Assembly: GCA_023105745.1 (NCBI GenBank)
Contig: JALGQZ010000011.1
Location: 48,452,698-48,516,697 of the forward strand
DNA length: 64,000 nucleotides
Reading direction: 5' to 3'
Source: Austropuccinia psidii
Lineage: Eukaryota > Basidiomycota > Pucciniomycetes > Pucciniales > Sphaerophragmiaceae
Below are positions 11,663 through 23,028 of this stretch, piece by piece. The stretch's first letter is position 1; the number at the start of each line of letters is the position of its first letter. The translations under genes and the position numbers were made by a program. The notes below the pieces were generated by a model. The model was not told where the DNA came from. It saw only the letters and a list, made by a program, of their open reading frames with translations, and did no database searches.

Positions 11663-12968
11663 ATGCCATTCACAAAAAAAGGAAAAGAGCGTAAAAGGGA
11701 ATGCGCGAGAAAGCGTCGGGCTGAGGAAGGAAAGTGTGAGTTGCTCGCTTAATCTCAGTGTATATATGCTTCCACATTTACGTGGCCCCCTCATTGGGCC
11801 CCACGGAAGAACATTGGCTTTAGTCGGTTCAGATTGTGCCAATGTCATGTGGGCTCCAACAGGGAAGTCAAAGGATGTGTGCTGAAGAAAGCTCCTTGGC
11901 AGTATCTGATATCTTGTGTGCTTCAACACATAGTGATCCCTCAACCACTCGGGAATAGTAGCAGATCCCAAAAGACAAATGAGCGCAAAACGACCCGAAT
12001 GAATAGGTTGTTTTCCTCCTCTCGCCCAACAGCACAAATATCACCCCAAGTGAAATTCGGAGGGTTGTGGATGTCAATCAGATCACCGCATTCACTTTGG
12101 CTGTGTGGCAATTTTCTCTTCAACCGGATTACTCATTGCCCTTGTCGAGTTCCGACCATTCACAACAATGAGTGAAGTCAAGGTCAATCAATGGGATGAA
12201 TTATCACAATTCTTATTTCGCGAAAAGAGATTCACCAACCCGATTGCAACCAATGGAACATTACTGGAGGGATTTATGTTTGCGATTGGGTGGCGCAAAT
12301 GCAGCATGAAGAATGAACAATTTGGTCTGTATGGAAGTGTCGGGAAAATTGAAAATGCAAAAGATGAATGGCAGAACCGAGGTCCCAATCTTAGCTTGGT
12401 GGGTTGCATTCTAGGTCAATCCTTACGATATGTTGGGGATAACTTATTTGAGACGATTCAAAATTGCTACAATTCATTGGGGGTTCCGTCTTTTGATCAA
12501 GTCAACTATGAAGGCAATATTCCGGCAAATCAGGGTGCATTCAAGTTTGCTTCCGCACTCACTTTCACCATGAATGGATTCAAAAACGCACCTCATGTTG
12601 ATAAGGATGCATCGCTGTATGCTTCGGGATGGTGGTTTCAAGCTGATAAGCGGACCGGCAAAATTCAAAGAGATGCGTCAAAGCGGTGTACAGGGGGAAA
12701 ATTGATTTTCCCAAATGAGCATTTTTGGATTGATCTATCCACATGTCATGGGCTCATTCAGTTAGTGTGGGCCAGTAGTACATTTGTTCATTATACTGAT
12801 CCAGTGCAGGACAACGAAAGCACGACACTAGTGGGTATGTCCGCACAATGCTCAAACAGGTTAGCAAAAACAATGCGGCAAAAAAGCCACGGCTATTATG
12901 AGATTGGCGAGAGAGCGGGCTATCAAATCAGGGATGGTAATACAATCTCATGCCGATTCAAAGAATGA
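11663..12968 (+). pseudogene. gene B, copy 1: TET/JBP-like dioxygenase, frameshifted
   Basis: The short basic first exon (MPFTKKGKERKR…) and the large catalytic exon are both recognisable. The catalytic residues are retained: HVD in NAPHVDKDAS and the distal His in STFVHYTDP. Relative to copy 2, sequence around the acceptor is deleted (the MPVSAN-coding bases are missing) and one base is lost near 12083. The frame upstream of GRVAIFSS is therefore disconnected from the catalytic domain. An internal start at 12105 leaves a 287-codon open frame. Confidence 0.8.
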
Positions 12969-13092
12969 GGAGATGTGCATGTGTGTTGGGCAAATAATGG
13001 TGGGGTAAGGCAGAGGACAATATACACCAGGATTGGATGGATTCGAGTGCGGGAGATGGGGTGTCTCACATGAAAAAGGGGTGAAGTGGATT

Positions 13093-13118
13093 ATGTACGG
13101 TGGCATGCCATCGTACAT
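13093..13118. repeat. palindrome P3, copy 1
   Basis: ATGTACGGTGGCA and TGCCATCGTACAT form 13-bp arms with one mismatched pair. It lies after gene B and directly before minisatellite MS2, and is identical in copy 2. Confidence 0.8.
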
Positions 13119-13139
13119 CTGTCCTGGTTTGTTGCTATT

Positions 13140-13600
13140 TTCCAGGATGCCAATGCTTCACACGCGAATCCTCATGCTTGTGCAGGTTCCGACAATGCTA
13201 AAAGTTCCTTATGCCTATGCGGGGTGCCGACGCTACACACGCCAATCCTTACGCCTGTGCAGGCTCCCGAAAATTTACACGCCAATCCTTACGCTTGTGA
13301 AGGTTCCCAAAAATGCTAAAAATTCCTTACGCCTGTACAGGCTTTTGACGATTCACACGCCAATCCTTACGCTTGTGAAGGTTCCCCAAAATGCTGAAAA
13401 TTTCTTGGCCTGTGCAGGATCCCGAGAATTCACACGCCAATTCTTACGCCTGTGCAGGCTCCCAACAATTCACACGCCAATCCTTACGCCTGTGCAGGCT
13501 CCCAACAATTCACACGCCAATCCTTACGCCTGTGCAGGCTCCAGACAAGTCACACGCCAATCCTTACGCTTGTGAAGGTTCCAGACAATTTAAACAATTC
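13140..13600 (+). repeat. minisatellite MS2, copy 1
   Basis: Units of about 40 bp contain CACACGCCAATCCTTACGCC, then TGTGCAGGCTCCCRACAATT, with a variant TTGTGAAGGTTCC. The last three units are almost identical. Open frames through the array are by-products of the repeat. It shares the core ATCCTTACGC plus TGTG and CCCGACA with MS1. Confidence 0.85.
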
Positions 13601-13888
13601 AATACATGAGTAAGATTAATAGCGTGTGACCATAGGAAAGGCCATGTTTCACGAATCTGGACTGGATTGCTCACATACAGGAACCTCCTGCTTTTTTACA
13701 GTTAAGAATGGATATGGCTCTAAACCATGGAAGAAGAAAATATAGGAAATGGTAACGGCAACTATTGGCGCATTTTGGGAAAAAGAGGTTCAAGCAAACA
13801 TATACTCACTCAAACGTTTGGTGGGACACTTACCAAAATAATTCTCACACAATCAGGGTTTTTCTCTAAGGAGGAAATAAATAATTTT

Positions 13889-15318
13889 TTACGTGAACAA
13901 AGAATGTAATAGAAATTGAACATAATAATAATAGAATACAAATAATTTATTTAAAAGAAAGTAATACAAATTATAAAAAGTGGAAATAATGAGATTATTT
14001 TTTTGGAATTTGGAGACTATCCCGGTGATGTCCTCCTTTGGATAAGCCTCCAGTGCCTGGGCAAGGAGGGAGGTTACTTCCTCCCAGAATTCCCGGTGCA
14101 TCTCATTTCGATGAGTTGCATCCACGAAAGGAATCATGTGGAGCAAGCGGCGATGCTCCAACAAGATTCGGTTGATCAATTCGTGGACGATGGCTCGAGG
14201 AATCATTAGGGTCAGTCGCATGTTGGTGAATTCCTGGCGAGCGTCATCATGGGAATGAGAGGAGGAGGTTGGGTTCTCGGGGGCAATGGGAGGGAGATCC
14301 TGGGAAGGAACCGGGGTAGGAGTGGAGGGAGGGGAAACAGGAGGGGAAGATGGTGGAGTCGGTGAAGAAGAAGGGGGAGGGGGATGGGGGGATCCGACGG
14401 GCGTATCGTCGATGATGATTATCAAGCGAGGAGTGGCGGGACTATCTGGAGACGGTCAAAGAAAAAATGAGGAAAAGTGGATATGGATCAAAGAGAAAGA
14501 AGGGGTGACTTACCATAAGGTTCCTCTGTGGATTGCGTAGGAGCCACCTCAGGTTCTGGCTCACGAGTCGTATCGTCCTCAGGTGGTTGGGACGATGGAC
14601 TCGGGCCAGGAATAGGTGGCTCTTTGGTTCGGGAGGGTTCTAAAAAAGGAGTAAGTGTCAGTTCACTCGACTCAAAAGTGAAAGTGAAAATGAAATGAAA
14701 CTTTGGCTGCTTACCACGGAATAATTCCTCAGACCATTGGGTGCCACTCGGGCCTGGAGTGGGTTGCCGGGGGGTTTGCTCGCGAGGCAAACTAGGAACG
14801 GGAGAGTCATGTCGGGGGGGATTCGGGGGGTTTTGTTCTATGAGTAATGGAAAAAAGTCAGTATTATTGCGTGAAGAGAATTGAGATAAGGAGGAGAAAG
14901 AAAACTTACTTTGGCGTTTGAATCCCATCGGTGACTATCAGCCCAAGCTCGGATGTCCTCTCGCCATCGCCATCCTTCATCAGCCGGATAATCACTTCGC
15001 TCCGGTCGAGGAGTGAAGTGACCATCGGATGGTGGCCTAGGAGGGGGAGGGGACAGGGCTAATCGTCCGGAATCGCTCCCGTTGGCCTGTTTGGGGTCCC
15101 GGCGTCCATTCACGCTCGGAAATGGTTTCATCATTGTCGACCACAAAAGAGTCCGCGCGAGGGCGTCTTGGGCGGGAACTCCTCTGGCCTCATGGTTGGA
15201 AGGGGCGGACAACAAACAAACATTTCTTGTGTGCTTGTCGGCAAGCATCACAAGCGTCGTTCGTCGTCAAGGAACGAATGCAGGGGATACCCCGCTTGGT
15301 GCATAAAGTGCATGGCAT
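13889..15318 (-). pseudogene. gene C, copy 1: Zn2Cys6 protein, disrupted
   Basis: The start (MPCTLCTKRGIPC, then CDACRQAHKKC) preserves all six cysteines of the binuclear cluster pattern. A stop (TGA) follows soon after, in the RPFQP*GQ segment, and the frame is shifted again near the first intron. The C-terminal part (LMIPRAIVHELINRIL…EAYPKEDITGIV) stays readable in another frame. This copy keeps one base in the Pro-rich stretch that copy 2 lacks, so it helps define the ancestral frame. Confidence 0.75.
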
Positions 15319-15898
15319 CTAAAAACAAAACAATTGAGGTTAGTAACTGCATACTAAGTAAACAATCAAGAGAAAAATTAAGACGTACGATGAATTCTAA
15401 ATTTAAAACGGAAACAAAATAAGAACGCTCTAGTCGGAAGTTTTTAAAAGTCTGGAAAAGAGTCGTGAAGAAAAATAAGTATTGATATCGGTATGTAATG
15501 TCGACAAAAGTTTAAAAAAGAGGTAACGCACAAGGTGGATAGAAGTGAGGTTCTGAACGGATCAGAAGAATAAACAAACAGGCAAAAGGAAGGGAAGTGG
15601 GTTTAGTGGAGTGCGAAAGACAAAAGTAGAAAGGCAGGAAGACAAAGGGGAATACGCACAAGAAGGACAAACGCGGGTGAGGTTGAACGAAGTGGAGCGG
15701 GTGAGAAAGAAAGTGAAGGGCGTGCCGTGTGAAGATGGTCTTTTATACCATGGTGAAGCTGAGACGATCTCAGCAGTTGCAGCACCCGCAAAAGGCTCAG
15801 CTTCAAGGCGTGTGGGCAAAATTGAAGCTGAGTCTCAGCAAATGCTGCAACTGAGAAGTGAAATACTCGCGTGAGGCAGAAGAACAATGGGGCTCTGG

Positions 15899-16643
15899 CT
15901 GAGTATTGCAATTTATTGAATTGTCAAGCTGAGTCAAATCCCCTTTGTTTCCTTAAATAGCCACCCGATCACCCAGGAGGGTGGTCGTGAGGCCCTTGTT
16001 GAATGTGCATTGTGGGTGCAATGCACAAGTGACCCATGCAGAAAAGCACCCGGTGCATTTGGTCAGAAGTGACCGCGGCGAGATTACCGGCCGTATGGCC
16101 TGGTAATAGTATGTGAACAAAGGGGGGGGCTGTAACACAAGTGAATACAGCGTGAGCTTGCCTCGACCCATTGCTCAGGTTTGCTTTCGGGTGATAATTG
16201 AAATGCTCAGTGGCTGAACATTTTAATTGCAGAGTAATTGAACAATTCATATAACAATATCAAATGCACCGCTGAGTATTGCAATTTATTGAATTGTCAA
16301 GCTGAGTCAAATCCCCTTTGTTTCCTTAAATAGCCACCCGATCACCCAGGAGGGTGGTCGTGAGGCCCTTGTTGAATGTGCATTGTGGGTGCACTGCACA
16401 AGTGACCCATGCAGAAAAGCACCCGGTGCATTTGGTCACAAGTGACCGCGGCGAGAATACCGGCCATATGGCCTGGTAATAGTATGTGAACAAAGGGGGG
16501 GGCTGTAACACAAGTGAATACAGTGTGAGCTTGCCTCAACCCATTGCTCAGGTTTGCTTTCGGGTAATAATTGAAATGCTCAGTGGCTGAACACTGGAAT
16601 TGCACAGTGATTGATCTATAGATATAACAATATCAAATGCACC
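15899..16643. repeat. tandem duplication of about 373 bp, copy 1
   Basis: Unit 1 (15899-16271) and unit 2 (16272-16643) both start CTGAGTATTGCAATTTATTG and end CAATATCAAATGCACC. They are nearly identical and contain the CACCCAGGAGGGTGG, CACCCGGTGCATTTGG and GGCCNTATGGCC blocks plus several CTCAG motifs. Confidence 0.9.
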
Positions 16644-17848
16644 ATGCTGAGCCATTGCTCAGTCCTTTTTGTATGCACACACTCTGAGAATTTGGCACAG
16701 CATCGGATGACATTTCAGCCAGGTGCAGCATTTCACACGCTTTGGTGAGGTGCTCCAAAGTGAGCCTTCCAGTGAACTATTGCAGAAATAGTTCATTCCA
16801 TGGCTTTACTGAGCACTTTCACACGGTGATTTCAACCTTGACATGCTCAGCTTGCGTGTGCAAATTGGGTGAAACGCAATGCTGAGCATGTGGCACATGA
16901 GCTATGTAAATGCAAACAATCGGAAGGTGCATGCACATTTGCTATATGCATGCAGGCTCAAGTAGTATTACACCTTCCTGATCTGTACAGTCAACACTGT
17001 AGTACACAGTACACCTTTGTAAATGTATGCTGCGGGGCAGAGCAAAAGCTGTTCAACAATGTAACATGCAATCACGTCAAGCCATCGAGTCATATCTCTC
17101 ACCTGCATCCCTTTGATGCACCTTGTTGGACAGCTCTGCCTAACTACGGCACAGATGCGCATGTAATCCAAGTTAATGTAAGTGGGTCATAGTGGGATGA
17201 CTGTTTATTTGGGTCATACGCAAACAATGGATTCCATCCGGTGCCATTGTCAGGGCAAACAATGACTGGCCCTGCTTGTTCATTGCGCGTGCTCATTGTT
17301 GGGAAGCCACACGCTTCCATACGCACCCCCGATGGGTCATACACAGGCGACTGTCACACGCCTGGAAGACATTTTACTGCCAGTCTTCCAACTGCCTATT
17401 TTCTTGGTCGGGTTGTCAGCTTGACTGCAGATGCTCACCCGCTTGCGCGTGGAAACCTGAGGCCAATCAGTGTGGATTTGCTTCAGCCTCATCCACATTA
17501 GAATAATCCCAGCCTATTATTTCTGAGGCTGGTCATGTTTGCATGGGTATCTCCCACTGTGGGTCATTTTCTTCACGTTCTCACGCGCCCCGGGCAAGCT
17601 GTGGCACCGGGCTTGCAGCCAAAAATTCCCTTGGGCGTCTGGCCTCTTTCTCCAGGGTTTTGTACGTGCGTGAGGCAAAGACTTGGATGCCAATCTCGGT
17701 GGATTAGTACTCACCACAAACGCAATAGGTGTGAATGTATATGTGGATCACGCCTCACGGCTGGCGCCCCCTTTGATCATCCCACACATTCCCCCCTGGA
17801 AGCCCAGTAGGCATCAGTCAGCAAAAAACTTCAGGCAAAACCAAAGTC

Positions 17849-17874
17849 ATGTTCGGTGGCATGCCACCGAACAT
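17849..17874. repeat. palindrome P4, copy 1 (perfect, 26 bp)
   Basis: ATGTTCGGTGGCA and TGCCACCGAACAT form a perfect 13+13 palindrome with CGG-N10-CCG inside. It is identical in copy 2 (50304-50329) and lies in the C/E divergent region. Confidence 0.9.
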
Positions 17875-17976
17875 ATCTCACCCGCCCACACACAAACATC
17901 CCCACAGTGAGATTGCCCTTTGAAACGGCCAACATTGCCCAGTAGGTCCCTGTGCGACAATTAACCTGGGGAAGAT

Positions 17977-18018
17977 ATGCAGTCATGTTTGCTGTCACAC
18001 CAGCGAACATGACTGCAT
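17977..18018. repeat. hairpin P5, copy 1
   Basis: ATGCAGTCATGTTTGCTG and CAGCGAACATGACTGCAT form 18-bp arms with a single mismatch around a 6-base loop TCACAC. It is the longest stem in the element. The copy 2 equivalent has a one-base bulge and shorter outer pairing. Confidence 0.85.
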
Positions 18019-18376
18019 GCCTGTAATATGCCCTCCACAATAAGTTGCTACAACCCACCCAATTTCGGATATGCTAATGTCAACCTTGTTCCACCAAAGG
18101 TTTTGTACCTTGCTGCAGATCCAGAAGTCATATTGGTGCACCCACATTCTGGCCACCTTGCCTTGATATATGCCCCAAATCGGATATGAAAATTATGAGC
18201 TCAAGAGGCCCACCCCCATCAATACCATGCACGTAACCACAGGCCATCCCCCCTTGACCCCATTGCTGCCTCTCATATAAGTTCCCCACCTGCGCTTATT
18301 CATCTTCATTCTGTTTAGCCACCCCCTCCCGATCATATAATTTCCAACTGTCCCCAAATAAATTAAAATAGCCATC

Positions 18377-21300
18377 ATGTCAACCCCTTCACAACCACTT
18401 TGCATTGGGATGATTAATATTCGTATTCAAATAAATAGTCATATAGCCTTAAATCCTGAGGATTCCCACTTAGCTTCTTGGATTATCATATGGCACAATC
18501 AACACAACATATTTGTTTATCTCCCCAATCACCAGCATGCTATTGGCTCTCTACCTAGAACCCTTTCCAAAACATTGATACCATTCCTTGGGGCACCAAA
18601 AACGTTCATGCACTGTGGTCCTGGTGGGGCATGGATTGAAAATTGCCAATCCAACCCTACTCAAATATTATTTGTTGAGGGAGTATTTATGACTGATGCA
18701 AATGATCCCTCCTCATCTCAGAAACCCAATCTAGCATTGATGTTCTTCAAATGGTATCCAAACATCTTATTCATAATGGAAAGCTTTCAAACACAAGATT
18801 TCAAGCTTAAAATGCCCAAAGAATATGACTGTAATACTCATAGTCAATGTCAACTCTTTACTCCGACATTTCCTGCTTCAAACTTGACGCCAGTTTCACA
18901 TCCTGCTGTTTCATCATTGATTTCCAAGCAAAAACTGATACAATTACCCAGTGGATCAGACCTCCCCATGCCATTATTCAAACCCCCCTCCTCCCTCATC
19001 AAAAGACCGGACTAGCTTTTCTCTGGGATCGAGAAATCCCCAATGGCCAATCAGCCCGTAACCTTTGGGCCACCTCACCCCCAGGATACACTTTCAATGC
19101 CAGGCACATCATTACAAACAAGGTTGTTAGCTCATTTGAATCCCTTTCGACCAATGCCCCTCTTGGAGGACTGCTTGCGGATGATATGGGATTAGGTAAA
19201 GCCATTCAGGCCATTGCTCTAATTGATACCTCCAAGGAGCAGATGATTGCAAACCCCCATCGCTCCACGCCCACCATGACCATCTGCCCCCCTCGCTTAA
19301 TTACCAACTGGCAATCAGAAATATCCAAGCATGCTCAGGCTGGAGCGCTGCATTCCAAAATCTACCATGGTCCCACTCGTCACTCATTATCCAAAGCCAA
19401 CATCTTAAAATATGATATCATCATCACTTCTTACAATACTATAACCCAAGAATTTAAGCAAACCAATACCTCTACATCATTCATTTTTCAAATCAATTGG
19501 CATCGTATAATTTTGGATGAAGCACAGTGAGTGTCTGATCTTAAATGATTCAAATTACCTTTTATATCCCATAACCCTTGCCCCATCTTATAGCTATATT
19601 AGCTCTCAATACACTGCCACTCACCATGCCATTAATAGCCTCCTTTCATCCCGTCGAATATGTTTAACGGGCACACCTATTCACAACACCATTTATGACC
19701 TTTTGGGCATAATATCATTCATCACTCAACCCCAGAGCGCCGAACAAGATAACTGGTCACCATTCATCCTGAGTAGTCTTTCCAAAGGTTGTGTAAGATG
19801 TGACTATGAAACTGATGATAATATTACTATTAATCAACAGTACTATGTCTGTTCTTATGAAATACAATAATAAAAAAATTATTATAACCACAATTAAATA
19901 ATTATAAAATTATTTCTTTCACGTGTTATACACTACTAGTGATTTAACAGTGAGCAGTAATTGTCTACTAGAATCAATTACAAGAAGAATTTAATATTAA
20001 AAACTTCTTTATTAAAATAATAAAATTATTTTAATATATAATTATCTTTTTCAAGAATAATTATGAATATAATTCTTGAAGAAAACTATTACTAGAGAAA
20101 AACTTTAAGAATTAAAAATAAATGACTCACTCATACTCCAAAGAACTTATTGATAGATAAGAGTAGAGAAATTTGACGTGGAATTGTGGATTTTAAGGGA
20201 TCAAAAGGATTTCTAACAGTATTACAATAATATATAGTTGCATTCTATGATTTCACGTCTTTCTGAATGATTTTTTGAAAGATTTAAAACACTTAAGAAT
20301 AGCTTTAACTAATACTTACTTGTTGGTAATAATGATTTCATAAATTGATAAGATGATGATTGGAAAAAACAGCAAGAAGAGGCTTCTTTTAAGTCAACAA
20401 CAGCTCACAGAGGCGTGCCATGGAGCAAACTGAAAAACCAGTGAGTGAGAAAACAATAAACCCTTTTGGATTAATGATTGCATCATCTGTTGTCATGTAA
20501 GATTATCATAATTACTTAATTGATGCTTTTACGTGACTACCAACCCCAATATGGTTAAGAATAAAAGGAGTAACATCTGTAAATCTTCTTTTATTCTAAA
20601 ATAATCATTTATTTCTCAAAGTTATCAATGTTATTGCCAATTTCATCACAGGTTGTAATTACTGTGAATTTTTGAAGATTCAGTGTTTCACGTAGAATGG
20701 TCAAAAATGGACTGTAAGTAAAACTTTTAATTTTACTAGTAAAACCATGATTATTTTTGGTTGTACTATAGATAATACAGTTCTTCATTGGTCCTGAAAG
20801 TTTCAGGAAGATTCATTAAGAATTGTATTTTTAATGAATTTTTGAAGTTTTTACCTCATTTCTACGTAGAATTGCAAATAGCAGTATTTTGCTGGTTGCT
20901 ATGAGGTAAATCAATGAATATGGATCCCAAAAGGGTTTAATTACTCTTTTAGGGTCTAGTCATGGAAATTCATCAAGAATCAACGTGGTTACAGGAGCCT
21001 AAGTAGCTTATTACCTCCTTGGCACGTCAAAATAGCAGGTTATTTGCTATTTTTCTTATGATTACAGTAGGTGTAACTTGGTAACCAAGTTCCCAAAGAG
21101 TTTTAGTTTACCAATTGAGCCAAGATGAGCCATGGATCCATGCTCTGGAGCTATCCACGCCTCTGAGGCCTCAGAAGTTGGGTACCCTGGCTCTCTTTGA
21201 TGTCTTTTGTCCCCCTTGCTTATTTTTTACGTCAAAATAGTAATTTAAGCTTCAAGTGAGATATCCACTATGGGTGTACCAAAAGTCCATGTAAGAATAC

Positions 21301-22723
21301 CATGATATTAAGTGCTCAAAACATGCATAACACTATTCTTAGTGTATATGTAACATGGGATTTCTCACTTTCCCATTATTTTGGCTAAAAATCAAGAAAA
21401 ACAAAAATTTTCACGGATCTTTTATGTGGTATTAATGATGTGGTATTGAAGTATTTTCCATTTTACCACCTCAAATACTTAAATTGAGCTTATTCACTCT
21501 ATGGAGCTACCCTAGGTGAATTTTTGTGTAGAATCCAAATCTGGTCTTAAATCCATGGATTTACTTACTCAATAAAAAGTTATTCATCTTTTCTGAAATT
21601 GAAAATGATGAATTTTGGATATATGCATGAGTTATGAGTTTTGCATAATTCAAAATTTCTTTTTTAAGATAATTGTGGCCTATTTGGGTATGTAAAATAT
21701 ACCTCAAGGCTCACAGGTTGCAATGATATCTTGCATTTGGCATTGCGGCATTTAAGTTTGCGCCGCACCAAAACCACACATCTCGAATCCCTCCCCACTA
21801 TTAGCCATCATTATGAGCTGCTCCCACTCAACCCGACCATGCAGCAGGAATATTCCATATTATACGAAGAATTCCTATCATCCAAAAGCAAAGGACCAGG
21901 AGAATTTTTCAGAAATATTAATAAGCTGCGAATATGTTGTAACCATCACATCATGCTTAACACAATTGCGGAGGCGGATTTGGAAGACCCCGAGGGCAGG
22001 AGCACTCAGGATAACTGGCCAACAATCACACTAACTATTGTGGATGTGGAAACATGCATGATGAGTAGTAAAATTGCACACCTCCTACAAAGCTTAATGA
22101 AGAACAAACAAACAAGGTGTGGTCCAACCAAATCGGTGGTTTATACCCAATGGACCCAATTTCTAGATTTGTGCGTTAATTCTAATATGCATCCCTTACC
22201 AATTGACTCCATCTGACTTTTTCATATTTTAGAATTGGTATTGCACTTGCCCATCACTCTATCCTTTCAGCACGAATTGATGGAACAATTACAGCACGAG
22301 CACAGGAGAAGGCACTGGAGAATTTCTTCAATAATCCTGAATGTGAAGTACTGATTGCATCCATTGCCGCAGCTGGAACTGGCCTCAATATAACTTGTGC
22401 TAATACGGTCTATTTAATGGTGAGGGGACCCCCAAAATTCTGCCCTGATTTGCGGCCCCTGACATCCACATTTCCAGGAGCCCAATTGGAACCCAGCCCT
22501 TGAGGCTCAGGCTGTTGATCGACTCCATCGTATTGGCCAACAACAACCTGTAAAGGTCATCCACTATATCACTCCTCATTCAGTTGAGGTCAACATGCGG
22601 AAGGTACCTTCCAAGATCATCTTTGACCCTAATTGTATTGCTATTCTAAAATCCTTCCTTATGGAAATGCCATTTTCCAAACACCAATAGGTCCAAGAAA
22701 AGAAAAAATCATTAACTGCGTGA
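18377..22723 (+). pseudogene. gene E, copy 1: SNF2-type ATPase, interrupted by solo LTR
   Basis: The exon layout matches 50830-53262. The Walker A segment reads DDMGLGKA instead of DDMGLGKT, losing the Thr that helps bind Mg-ATP. Exon 2 is broken after LSSLSKG by a 1924-bp solo LTR (19792-21715), and coding sequence resumes at 21716. Apart from the LTR the frame is well kept in exons 1 and 2. The gene may therefore have stayed functional for some time after other genes in this copy decayed. Confidence 0.88.
19792..21715 (+). mobile_element. solo LTR 2 inside gene E, TSD GGTTG
   Basis: It begins TGTAAGATGTGACTATGAAAC and ends CTCAAGGCTCACA. Perfect 5-bp duplications GGTTG occur at 19787-19791 and 21716-21720. 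Copy 2 has the uninterrupted target (AAAGGTTGCAATGATA, near 52254), which fixes both boundaries exactly. It is 1924 bp, related to LTRs at 1427-3092 and 61699-63604 and more distantly to the Gypsy LTRs. No internal region is present. Confidence 0.95.
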
Positions 22724-23028
22724 GCCTTACTGATATTATATAATTTGTGTTTGACCAAGTTGATAACTCTTGTTCACCCTGGCATAGGTCCACAATTATG
22801 AACACCATGAGTTGGATCGAACTCCTTCAATATTTGCTCAATGAAAATGAGCAATAGAGTCTTATTTCTGACGGAGACGGTGATACATTCCAATTCATAT
22901 TGTCTATATTCTGACATATTTAGCAAGTTGTTGCATCTTTAAGAAATAATACTCAGATTGTATTACACCTGCACAAATAATTCACAAAATGTTAATTTGT
23001 AACGGTGCTATACATTTATATTACTAAG

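Larger units (their letters stand above)
15319..18376. other. non-coding divergent region between genes C and E, copy 1
   Basis: About 3 kb separate the starts of C (minus) and E (plus). Open frames here are short, overlap on both strands and carry no motif. The region holds a TATAAAAG on the minus strand (15740-15749), a tandem duplication of about 373 bp, dense CTGAG/CTCAG motifs (about 15755-16890) and palindromes P4 and P5. It is well conserved with 47788-50829 despite no visible coding potential. Confidence 0.7.

Noticed and set aside
13140..13600. CRISPR-like array
   Set aside because: Units are contiguous tandem repeats without unique spacers, in a eukaryotic genome.
15562..18058. Short frames in the C/E divergent region (and 48033-50378)
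   Set aside because: They overlap on both strands, are duplicated with the 370-bp block, lack motifs and do not keep a common frame between copies beyond what nucleotide similarity explains.
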